From DASYAN01 sp036501345 (GTDB taxonomy: Bacteria > Chloroflexota > Ktedonobacteria > Ktedonobacterales > Ktedonobacteraceae): DNA of 8,867 nt. Location: NCBI GenBank assembly GCA_036501345.1, contig DASYAN010000210.1, positions 1 through 8,867 of the forward strand. Reading direction: 5' to 3'. Below the pieces are notes generated by a model, which saw only the letters and a list, made by a program, of their open reading frames with translations, was not told where the DNA came from and searched no databases. The stretch's first letter is position 1. Each line of letters opens with the position of its first letter. This document shows positions 1 through 6,725 of the stretch, piece after piece. The translations under genes and the position numbers were made by a program.

Positions 1-1
1 A

Positions 2-1621
2 GCTAGCGTTGCGCTGAATGCTACACCTCCGCCCCCTCCCTCAAGTATGCCGAACACTCCTGAGCCTGCTGTTGGAGCAGGACCAAGCATCATCGAATTG
101 CCATCGTCATCAAAGGCCGTACCTAGTCGATCTACTGGCAAACTGCCTGCGATGGGTACAGCCGGAGCTGCTACCAGCACAGTACAGCCCTTGGCAATGC
201 CTCTGTCTCACACACCTTCCCAGCAGGGCAACACCAGAAAAACTGCAGTAGTCACTGGCGCAATAGCAACTGCCTCCACAGTGCATGGATCTGGTGCAAG
301 TCGCCCTCCTGTACGCAGCAGCAAACCGACACAGACAGGAGCTGGACGCAAGAAACACAGTTGGGGAGGTCTCATCGCGACAATTCTCATTGTTGCTCTC
401 CTGTTACTCTGCGGTGGAGTAGCCAGCTCTGCATCTGGTTTGCAGCTGTTTCACTTCAGGCTGCCTATGAGTGACAATACAGCCCCAGCAACCATTACCA
501 TTACGCCAAATAGCAAGGTAGAGCAGGATAGCTACGTCATACAGGCCGTCACTAGCAACGCTGACTCTACCAGACGTCAGGTCTCATTGCGCCAATTGAC
601 GTTCTCACCACAGAAGCAGTCAAAATCAGTGACTGCTACAGGTGTTGGTCACATACCAGCAGAAGCTGCTACAGGTCAACTCACATTTTATAATGGCTCT
701 AACCAAGCTTTTGTGGTAGGTTCTACGACAGCCATTCCCGGTCCAAACGGTGTATCCGTTGAGACCGATGGCCCGGCCAATATCCCTGGCGCTCATCTGC
801 CAACTGTGGGCTCCATCACCGTAAATGCCCATGCTACCGCTGCTGGAGTAAACGGAAATATGGCTGCAAGTGCGATCAACGAAACCTGCTGCGCGTCAGG
901 AGGCTTTATTACCGTAGTCAACTCTGCCTTCACAGGAGGACAAGATGAGAAAGACTACACTTTTCTTCAACAGAGCGACGTTGACGGCTTTGTCAACCAG
1001 CTCAAGCTCACACTGTCCCAACAAGCCCTCAACGGCTTAAAGGGCCAGATCAAGCCAAATGAGCAACTGGCTGGAGATCCACAATGTGCCACGCAGTCAA
1101 GTGAAGATCAACCCATAGGTGACCAGGGACATAATATTGCCTCTGCCAATGTCACAGTCAATGCAACCTGTACAGGCTTGGCCTATGATGCTAGTGGAGC
1201 ACAAACCCTCGCACAGAATCTCCTCAAAAGTAAAGCGGTCAACAACTTGGGACAGGGCTATATGCTGGCAGGTCCGATTATTACAAAGCAGACGGTGACC
1301 GATGTGGACAATGGTGTGGTTACTTTGCAAGTTGCTGTGGCTGGCACTTGGTACTATCAGTTCAATGACCAGCAGAAGCAGACGCTTGCCAAACAACTGG
1401 TCAACAAGACTCGTACCATGGCTCAGCAGTTCCTTAACGGCTATAGAGGCATTGCCAATGCTAGAATCGATATTGCTAGCGGTGGCGATAGCTTGCCGAG
1501 CGATTCCCAACAGATCAACATTGTAGTATCAGCAGTCTCAGGAGCCTCACCGACAAACTTGCCTGCTTTGCCCACTGTGGAGTCAGCTCATCCATTGCCT
1601 GTGAGCAAAGGTAGAGGGTGA
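2..1621 (+). CDS. Single-pass membrane protein with baseplate-J-like outer domain (5' end cut by window)
   Basis: The frame is open from the first bases with no stop, and the ATG at 47 has no Shine-Dalgarno sequence, so the gene very likely begins upstream; 539 residues are visible. Numbering from the ATG at 47: a Pro/Ser/Thr/Ala-rich linker (to about 100), a basic patch (RKKH), one hydrophobic helix (about 107-125), then an outer domain of about 390 residues rich in Thr, Ala, Gln and Asn. The ATGVGHIPAEAATGQLTF stretch and the following GVNGNMAAS segment resemble the baseplate J/gp47 fold. The outer domain is clearly paralogous to that of the next gene, sharing a Cys-Cys pair (C281-C282) and FTGGxD 12 residues later. 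Two further cysteines (C347, C375) are absent from the paralogue and could form a disulfide. By analogy with the neighbour, a kinase domain may lie upstream of the window; that is inference. The ligand is unknown. Confidence 0.8.
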   Translation, partial: ASVALNATPPPPPSSMPNTPEPAVGAGPSIIELPSSSKAVPSRSTGKLPAMGTAGAATSTVQPLAMPLSHTPSQQGNTRKTAVVTGAIATASTVHGSGASRPPVRSSKPTQTGAGRKKHSWGGLIATILIVALLLLCGGVASSASGLQLFHFRLPMSDNTAPATITITPNSKVEQDSYVIQAVTSNADSTRRQVSLRQLTFSPQKQSKSVTATGVGHIPAEAATGQLTFYNGSNQAFVVGSTTAIPGPNGVSVETDGPANIPGAHLPTVGSITVNAHATAAGVNGNMAASAINETCCASGGFITVVNSAFTGGQDEKDYTFLQQSDVDGFVNQLKLTLSQQALNGLKGQIKPNEQLAGDPQCATQSSEDQPIGDQGHNIASANVTVNATCTGLAYDASGAQTLAQNLLKSKAVNNLGQGYMLAGPIITKQTVTDVDNGVVTLQVAVAGTWYYQFNDQQKQTLAKQLVNKTRTMAQQFLNGYRGIANARIDIASGGDSLPSDSQQINIVVSAVSGASPTNLPALPTVESAHPLPVSKGRG

Positions 1622-1643
1622 TGGGAAAGGATAAACGTGTGCA

Positions 1644-3962
1644 ATGCTATCTCTAGAAGGCAGGCAGCTTGGGAACTATGATGTTATAAAGCGCATTCGT
1701 GTGGGAGGAATGGGAGCTGTCTATGAAGGTCGTCAACGTACGGCCTTCGATCGCCGTGTCGCCATCAAAGTCATCCTGGGCGATCATGCTAACGATCGCG
1801 CTATGCAGCGACGTTTTGCCCGGGAGGCACAGACTATCGCAGGCTTACAGCATCCACATATCTTGCCGCTGATCGAGTTTGGTGAGGCACAAGGTATTCT
1901 ATATCTAGTAATGCCTTTTGTCGATGGTGGCACGCTTACTAGCTATCTTCGCCGCAATCTGCTCGATCTAGAGGAAGTATCAACCATTTACCAGCAGTTG
2001 CTGGATGCCGTAGAGTATGCACACGACAAGGGTTTGATTCACCGCGACATCAAATCTTCAAACGTTCTGCTCGAGCTACGGCGCACCTTGTCTCCCCATC
2101 TCTATCTTGCCGACTTTGGGCTAGTACGTACTATCCGACAGAACAATACATTACAAGCTGGCAAGCCTATTCCTCTGGATCAGGTGCCAGGAACACCGCA
2201 TTATATGGCCCCAGAGCAGACGCGCGGCATCGTGACGCCTTTAACTGATATCTATGCGCTTGGCGTGCTACTTTACCAAATGTTAACTGGAACCCTGCCC
2301 TATAATGATCCTGACGAGGTGTGTGTGATCCAGATGCACCTGCAAGCGCCAATCCCTCTACCCAGTACCGTTGATGCCTCTATTCCTCGTGAACTGGATA
2401 CCGTAATAAGTACCGCTATGGCAAAGCATCCCGAAGATCGCTATTGTGACGTTGCCGAGCTACGTGCAGGCTTCCTAGCAGCCCTCCATGGCCCAAATGG
2501 AGTGGAAGCAGACAACGAACCGCTACTCACATCCCATCAATCTACTGCTTCAGCCCTATCCCAATCCCTGCAATTGCATACGCCACGGCGTGTATATTCT
2601 AGCTCATTGTCGGATCGCAAGTTGCCCGAGCCGATCATAATTGGGCATCGTCTGCACAATCAGAGCACGCTAGTGGCTGTTCGCGAGACTCGCAAGCGCC
2701 GAGAAAGGCAGGGTACAACTGATAGTATCAGAAGTAAAGCACGCGTTACGGAAGTGCCACGATTGCGACAAAGACAAAACCACCGCAGGCGGCTAACCGT
2801 TCCCATTCTGATCTTCGCACTAATTCTTGTCCTGCTGATAGCCCTGCTAGTATCACGTGGGCTGGGCATTAACCTCATTCCATCGTCCGAAATCTTCGGA
2901 ACGACAACGGTTTATGTCACTGCACAGACAAAAATGGAGGAGAATAGCTACGTCCTGACAGCTTCTACACAGCAGACCACACCAGATCTGACTACACGTA
3001 CTATTCCCGCTCACGTCTTACAAGCTACCCTCACTGACAACAAGACTGTATCTACTACCGGCGTCACAACAATTCCTGGTACCCAAGCACAGGGAATACT
3101 GGAATTTACTAATAGCAGCAAAAACAATATTCCAGTTAAAACCAATGAAAATGTCACCACGACCACAGGTGTATATTTGCACCTTACACAGAATATCCTG
3201 GTACCAGGGCGTCAGGATGGGGAGCAAGGTCTGATCGAAACACCAGCCATTGCTACTAACTCCGGAACAATAGGCAATATCCAGGCAGGTGCTATCAGCG
3301 GAATTTGCTGCAATTCTAAAGCTCTTAGAGTGAGCAATCCCGGTCCCTTCACTGGCGGAACAGACCCTCAGACGAGCCATTATGTTGCTCAGGCTGACCT
3401 CGATGGTGTGAATGCCTCGCTGCAACCAGCACTTGAACAACAAATAGCCCAGCAGTTCCAGAAACAACTCGCGACCAATGAAGTCATGGCCAGTAAACCG
3501 TCCTATAAAGAAGAGACCGACCCCAGCATCCCTGTGAACGGGCAGGCAGACCACGTCCAGGTGACCGTCAAGGTCCAGGGTAGCGTCATAGTCTACAATC
3601 GTGCTACCTTTGAGCAACTGGCTGCTCAGCTCCTGAGCCAGCATGTTACCAAAGAGCTGGGTAAAGCCTACAAACAACAAGGTCCAGTTTCTATTGTTGG
3701 GACTCCCGTGCAAAACGGTGGCAGTGACAACTTGATCTACCTGAGTATTACTGTACGCAGCATCTGGGTCTACACGCTTACCTCCGCTCAGACTAAGCAA
3801 TGGCAACAAGCTATTAAGGGAGCGACCAGTGCAGTAGCCAGAGCTTACCTGCGTCGACAGCCCGGAGTAGCCTCGACCGATATTCACTTGCCCTTCAATA
3901 CTAATTATCTGCCTACCTCAGCTGACCAGATCAAGATCGTTGCGCAGGCGGGAGTAGGGTAG
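1644..3962 (+). CDS. Transmembrane Ser/Thr protein kinase (PknB type) with baseplate-J-like outer domain
   Basis: A 772-residue receptor-like kinase. Residues 12-275 form a eukaryotic-type kinase domain: glycine loop VGGMGAVYEG (20-29), VAIK lysine K42, helix-C Glu E61, catalytic loop HRDIKSSN (133-140, D135 catalytic), DFG (157-159) and GTPHYMAPE (183-191). The catalytic residues are intact, so it should be active on cytoplasmic Ser/Thr substrates. The first glycine of the GxGxxG loop is Arg (R19). A basic linker (about 285-383) leads to one membrane helix (384-403). The outer part (405-772) carries a baseplate-J-like region around 470-550, a Cys-Cys pair (C555-C556) and FTGGTD (569-574), aligning along its length with the preceding gene. 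The start follows GGGAAAGG at 1623-1630, and the gap to the upstream gene is 22 bp, which suggests co-transcription. Kinase assignment is firm; the signal sensed is unknown. Confidence 0.93.
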   Translation: MLSLEGRQLGNYDVIKRIRVGGMGAVYEGRQRTAFDRRVAIKVILGDHANDRAMQRRFAREAQTIAGLQHPHILPLIEFGEAQGILYLVMPFVDGGTLTSYLRRNLLDLEEVSTIYQQLLDAVEYAHDKGLIHRDIKSSNVLLELRRTLSPHLYLADFGLVRTIRQNNTLQAGKPIPLDQVPGTPHYMAPEQTRGIVTPLTDIYALGVLLYQMLTGTLPYNDPDEVCVIQMHLQAPIPLPSTVDASIPRELDTVISTAMAKHPEDRYCDVAELRAGFLAALHGPNGVEADNEPLLTSHQSTASALSQSLQLHTPRRVYSSSLSDRKLPEPIIIGHRLHNQSTLVAVRETRKRRERQGTTDSIRSKARVTEVPRLRQRQNHRRRLTVPILIFALILVLLIALLVSRGLGINLIPSSEIFGTTTVYVTAQTKMEENSYVLTASTQQTTPDLTTRTIPAHVLQATLTDNKTVSTTGVTTIPGTQAQGILEFTNSSKNNIPVKTNENVTTTTGVYLHLTQNILVPGRQDGEQGLIETPAIATNSGTIGNIQAGAISGICCNSKALRVSNPGPFTGGTDPQTSHYVAQADLDGVNASLQPALEQQIAQQFQKQLATNEVMASKPSYKEETDPSIPVNGQADHVQVTVKVQGSVIVYNRATFEQLAAQLLSQHVTKELGKAYKQQGPVSIVGTPVQNGGSDNLIYLSITVRSIWVYTLTSAQTKQWQQAIKGATSAVARAYLRRQPGVASTDIHLPFNTNYLPTSADQIKIVAQAGVG

Positions 3963-3972
3963 GTGTTTCTTC

Positions 3973-4770
3973 TCACTTCCGACCATGTGCCACAAAAAGA
4001 CCAAATTGTATCGTGACACAAAGGGCACCGTGCTGAGCCAGTTCCTGATCTATCTCTTCGCGCAAGTGCCGAAGTTTCTCCTCATCAATATCTGGTCCGC
4101 CTATGCCTGTACGGATCATTTGGATGAGCGGTTCGGTTTCTGTAACCATAAGCATATTCTCCAGACGATGAAGGTCTACATGTGTAAACCAGAAGGATAG
4201 CTGCTCACCACCATTCTCAAGGCTAAATCCTAGTGTTTCCCCCCATGGGACTAGATCGTTCTGTCTCATCAGCTTTCCCATCTCGGAGAAAGAGGCCTCT
4301 CCCACTGTGGATGCATAGAAATAGCCATCTGGCTTCAAAACACGGTGGATCTCCGAGAATGCCCGTTGTCGGTCTGGCACATGGTAGAGCATATTGTTTG
4401 CAATCACTGTATCAATGCGGGAACTTTCAAGAGGAATAGCTTGCGCATCGGTAACCTGGAAAGTGAAATTTCGGCCACTGTCACGCAAGTTGTGTTGAGC
4501 CTCTTGGAGCATCCCTGGCGAAAAATCGGATAGTGTGATAGTCCAATCTAGTGGAATACGATCCAGATTTTTCTGCCACAACGAGCCTGGTCCACATCCC
4601 AATTCAAGGATACGACTGCTCGGTCTCACATCGAAGTGATCAAAGATCCAACGATACTGATCTACCCCATTTGTGCTAAAACGCTGGAAGAACTGGAGCC
4701 GTGCGTTCAGATTAGAAGCATTCTTGTACTCTTTATTCAAAAGATACTGTTGGTCTACGAAATTTGACAT
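3973..4770 (-). CDS. Class I SAM-dependent methyltransferase
   Basis: A 265-residue soluble methyltransferase of the Methyltransf_11/25 type. Motif I is LELGCGPG (55-62). The acidic residue after the second strand is in LSDFSPGM (80-87; D82 probably contacts the SAM ribose), motif II is DAQAIPL (108-114) and motif III-like is IDTVIANNMLYHVPD (119-133). A Rossmann core with HRVLKPDGYF follows, and the C-terminal third is probably the substrate-binding cap. The start is well supported: on the minus strand AGAAGGGG (plus coordinates 4777-4784) sits 6 bases before the ATG. The gene converges on the kinase gene with only 10 bases between the two stops and no visible terminator, and diverges from the queuosine cluster. 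The substrate cannot be read from sequence. It shows no features of the known queuosine enzymes, so a link to that pathway rests on position only. Confidence 0.9.
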   Translation of the reverse strand: MSNFVDQQYLLNKEYKNASNLNARLQFFQRFSTNGVDQYRWIFDHFDVRPSSRILELGCGPGSLWQKNLDRIPLDWTITLSDFSPGMLQEAQHNLRDSGRNFTFQVTDAQAIPLESSRIDTVIANNMLYHVPDRQRAFSEIHRVLKPDGYFYASTVGEASFSEMGKLMRQNDLVPWGETLGFSLENGGEQLSFWFTHVDLHRLENMLMVTETEPLIQMIRTGIGGPDIDEEKLRHLREEIDQELAQHGALCVTIQFGLFVAHGRK

Positions 4771-4881
4771 CTTTGTCCCCTTCTTATCACTATTGCACAG
4801 AATCGAGCGCCCGAGAGCGAGATCTGGAAAGCTTATCCATGAGATGTTTGTTGCCCTCTTTTCTTAGCACGTGTATAGGCT

Positions 4882-4887
4882 TATAAT
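4882..4887 (+). promoter_or_regulatory. Candidate -10 box of the queF-queC-queD-queE operon
   Basis: A perfect TATAAT lies in the 188-bp gap between the divergent methyltransferase and queF start codons. No good -35 hexamer is present at the right distance; the 17-bp position reads TTTTCT. Transcription would start near 4894, giving a leader of about 65 bases to the queF start chosen here, but only about 14 bases to the upstream ATG at 4908. That fits translation from 4959. No convincing promoter for the divergent methyltransferase was found in the same gap. Confidence 0.4.
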
Positions 4888-4928
4888 GGTGACCGAGCAG
4901 TAAATTTATGGAAATAAAATGGTATTCA

Positions 4929-4952
4929 TCTCGAGGAAGTACCTCAAGGAGA
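4929..4952 (+). promoter_or_regulatory. queF ribosome binding site inside a small hairpin
   Basis: AAGGAG at 4946-4951 is a near-ideal Shine-Dalgarno sequence 7 bases before the ATG at 4959, and it decides the queF start. It abuts a stem in which GAGG (4933-4936) pairs with CCTC (4942-4945) around AAGTA. TCTC (4929-4932) can also pair with GAGA (4949-4952), which would cover part of the Shine-Dalgarno sequence. Translational control by this fold is inference. The loop is too short for a preQ1-I aptamer. Confidence 0.45.
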
Positions 4953-4958
4953 CTTGTT

Positions 4959-5399
4959 ATGCAAGATCAAGACCCACCGCGTATTCCGGGCCAATATGGG
5001 CTAGACGAAATCAATGCCAATCGTCTGGAACCCTGGCCTAATCCGCATCAGGACAGAGATTATATCGCACATTTTGAAATTCCCGAATTTACCTGTCTCT
5101 GCCCACGTTCCGGCTTTCCCGATTTTGCGACCATCGTCATTGACTATGTACCCGACAAGTTTGTTGTTGAACTCAAGAGCTTGAAGCTGTATATTAATGG
5201 TTATCGCGACCGTCAGATCAGCCATGAATCGGCGACCAACACCATCCTCGACGATCTAGTGGCACTTCTTGCTCCACGTTGGATCCGTGTGGTGGGTGAC
5301 TTCACGGTTCGTGGCAATATCAAAACGATCATCTTTACTGAGCATACTCAGCCCGACTATAGCGGACCACGCTCAGAGTTTCGCCGATACTTACCATAG
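4959..5399 (+). CDS. queF: NADPH-dependent 7-cyano-7-deazaguanine reductase (preQ0 reductase)
   Basis: QueF reduces the nitrile of preQ0 to the aminomethyl group of preQ1 with two NADPH, in the cytoplasm. The 146-residue protein is the short, unimodular type of the T-fold family. Visible residues: FTCLCPRSGFPDFA with the nucleophilic cysteine C48 and the proton-relay aspartate D55, the QueF signature ELKSLKLY (71-78) that binds NADPH, and H89-E90 for substrate recognition. The frame is open upstream to an ATG at 4908, but that codon has no ribosome binding site and would add 17 residues outside the family pattern. The ATG at 4959 follows AAGGAG by 7 bases and is preferred. It is the first gene of the 7-deazaguanine cluster. 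Its presence points to queuosine rather than preQ0 as the end product. Confidence 0.95.
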   Translation: MQDQDPPRIPGQYGLDEINANRLEPWPNPHQDRDYIAHFEIPEFTCLCPRSGFPDFATIVIDYVPDKFVVELKSLKLYINGYRDRQISHESATNTILDDLVALLAPRWIRVVGDFTVRGNIKTIIFTEHTQPDYSGPRSEFRRYLP

Positions 5400-5416
5400 G
5401 GTAGCTAATCATAATG

Positions 5417-5462
5417 AAGCTTGTCTATTTTAGCCAGTTTCGTCTTCTGGCAGACAAAGCTT
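5417..5462 (+). promoter_or_regulatory. Strong imperfect hairpin between queF and queC
   Basis: The outer stem pairs AAGCTTGTCT (5417-5426) with AGACAAAGCTT (5452-5462), leaving one A bulged. The inner stem pairs GCCAG (5433-5437) with CTGGC (5447-5451) around a 9-base loop. Only ATTTTA on the left arm (5427-5432) is unpaired between the stems, giving 15 base pairs in 46 bases. No U-tract follows, so it is not a classic terminator. It ends about 15 bases before the queC ribosome binding site. It could protect mRNA ends, set the queF:queC ratio or bind a ligand; which of these is unknown. Confidence 0.6.
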
Positions 5463-5488
5463 GTGCATTGTTATTAAAGAAGGGATAT

Positions 5489-6244
5489 ATGCCTACTATA
5501 CTAGACAGACAAGCTGTTTTAATTGTTAGTGGCGGCATGGATAGTTGCGTACTAGCCCACTATTACGCCTCGGCAGGCTGGAATCTCCACCTGATCTCGT
5601 TCAACTATGGGCAAAAGCATGTCAAAGAACTAAGCTATGCTGAACGCTATGTCACTAATCTACATGAGCGTTATGGCCAAGGTCCCAATGCCATCAACAT
5701 CGCATTCGATGTCATAGAACTTCCCATCGCACGCCTGTTGGCCGATTCGGACTCAGCACTCATCAACAAGAATCTCAAGATGCCACATGGCCACTACACC
5801 GATGATAGCATGAAGGCTACCGTTGTACCCTACCGCAATCCGAATATGTTGTTACAGGCCGCTACAGTTGCCTGGAATGAGCACGCCAGCATCGTTGCCT
5901 TTGCCGCTCATCATGGCGACTATAGTCAGTATCCTGACTGCCGCGCAGTGTTTGTCGATGCCTTCAATAATATGCTTGCTACCGCAATGATTGGGCAGGA
6001 GATTAAAGTTGAGGCCCCTTTCATGTACTTTAGTAAAGCCCAGATTACTCGTCTGGGAGCCAGCCTTAACGTGCCTTTTGAGTTAACCTGGAGCTGCTAC
6101 GAAGGCGGAAACGAAGGCTATGGCGACAAACATTGCGGACTTTGTGGTACCTGTTGGGAAAGGCGCGAAAGCTTTCTACTCGCCGGAGTACCTGATCCCA
6201 CGATCTATGCCAATGAAACACCATTTGACGAAGGAACGATGTAA
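5489..6244 (+). CDS. queC: 7-cyano-7-deazaguanine synthase (preQ0 synthase)
   Basis: QueC is an ATP-dependent, zinc-binding enzyme that turns 7-carboxy-7-deazaguanine and ammonia into preQ0. The 251-residue protein starts its fold at AVLIVSGGMDS, with the PP-loop SGGMDS at 14-19. Next come FNYGQKH, the VVPYRNPNM substrate-loop region and FAAHHGDYSQYPDCR, all typical of QueC. The C-terminal zinc site has four cysteines, C203, C216, C219 and C222, in WSCYEGG...HCGLCGTCWERRESF. The frame extends to an ATG at 5414, but that would add 25 non-family residues encoded by the hairpin at 5417-5462. The ATG at 5489 has AGAAGGGA just upstream (5478-5485) and gives a family-like N-terminus, so it was chosen. 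The gap to queD is 25 bp. Confidence 0.95.
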   Translation: MPTILDRQAVLIVSGGMDSCVLAHYYASAGWNLHLISFNYGQKHVKELSYAERYVTNLHERYGQGPNAINIAFDVIELPIARLLADSDSALINKNLKMPHGHYTDDSMKATVVPYRNPNMLLQAATVAWNEHASIVAFAAHHGDYSQYPDCRAVFVDAFNNMLATAMIGQEIKVEAPFMYFSKAQITRLGASLNVPFELTWSCYEGGNEGYGDKHCGLCGTCWERRESFLLAGVPDPTIYANETPFDEGTM

Positions 6245-6269
6245 GTATAATAGTGCGAGGAGGAAATCG

Positions 6270-6725
6270 ATGACACGATGTGCTATCATCACACGAGAAT
6301 TTACATTCGAAGCTGCCCACCATCTTCCAGGTCATCGGGGTAAATGTAGGCGTCCTCACGGTCACTCCTATCGTTTACAGATCTCCTTGCGTGGACCAAT
6401 CATGGACGCTCCTGGGCAGTCCGATAATGGCATGGTGATGGATTTCGAGGATCTGAAACATATTGTTGACACGACAATCCTTGAACACCTTTCGGTCTCT
6501 GTTCCTAAGGGGAGTGCCGCTCAGCCTGTCGAAAGCGGCGGCATGGATCATAATGACTTAAATGCTCTTACGGGCATACGTACTACCGCCGAAAACCTTG
6601 TCCACTGGATCTGGGATGCACTGGTCGCAGGTGGAGTAGCTGATCAACTGCTCTATCGCATCAGATTATGGGAGACTGAGCATGGCTTCGTAGAAATTAC
6701 GCATGCTGAACGGGAAGGAATATGA
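6270..6725 (+). CDS. queD: 6-carboxy-5,6,7,8-tetrahydropterin synthase
   Basis: QueD (PTPS/6-pyruvoyltetrahydropterin synthase family, T-fold) converts dihydroneopterin triphosphate, the FolE product, to 6-carboxytetrahydropterin. The 151-residue protein shows FTFEAAHHLPGH with zinc ligand H17, then CRRPHGHSY with catalytic C26 and zinc ligands H30 and H32. GMVMDFEDLK (54-63) follows, then the catalytic pair D93-H94 in MDHNDLN, and E135 in LWETEHG, which holds the pterin. It is about 30 residues longer than E. coli QueD. Most of the excess is an insertion (about 75-92) between the helix ending ILEHL and the catalytic Asp-His. The start is fixed by GAGGAGG at 6257-6263, 6 bases before the ATG; the longer open frame overlaps queC and is not used. 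The gene ends in a 4-base ATGA overlap with queE, suggesting translational coupling. Confidence 0.94.
   Translation: MTRCAIITREFTFEAAHHLPGHRGKCRRPHGHSYRLQISLRGPIMDAPGQSDNGMVMDFEDLKHIVDTTILEHLSVSVPKGSAAQPVESGGMDHNDLNALTGIRTTAENLVHWIWDALVAGGVADQLLYRIRLWETEHGFVEITHAEREGI

Noticed and set aside
47..49. ATG at 47 as the true start of the first gene
   Set aside because: No ribosome binding site precedes it, and the frame stays open to the window edge through a Pro-rich stretch typical of a linker, so the gene probably begins upstream.
1097..1510. Minus-strand open frame of 137 codons antisense to the first gene
   Set aside because: It is fully antisense to conserved outer-domain coding sequence and has no domain or ribosome binding site.
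3018..3887. Long minus-strand open frame of 289 codons antisense to the kinase outer domain
   Set aside because: It lies wholly inside a well-supported gene, shows no recognisable domain and has an unconvincing amino-acid composition. It is a by-product of the Thr/Gln-rich coding strand.
3963..3972. Bidirectional terminator between the convergent kinase and methyltransferase genes
   Set aside because: Only 10 bases separate the stop codons and no hairpin with a T-run is visible there.
4894..4958. preQ1 riboswitch in the queF leader
   Set aside because: The loop of the only hairpin is 5 bases and the C-rich loop plus A-rich tail of preQ1-I is missing; no preQ1-II or preQ1-III layout could be drawn.
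6120..6269. Longer QueD starting at the ATG at 6120
   Set aside because: It would overlap queC by 125 bases and add 50 residues without family similarity; the ATG at 6270 has GAGGAGG at ideal spacing and the expected N-terminus.
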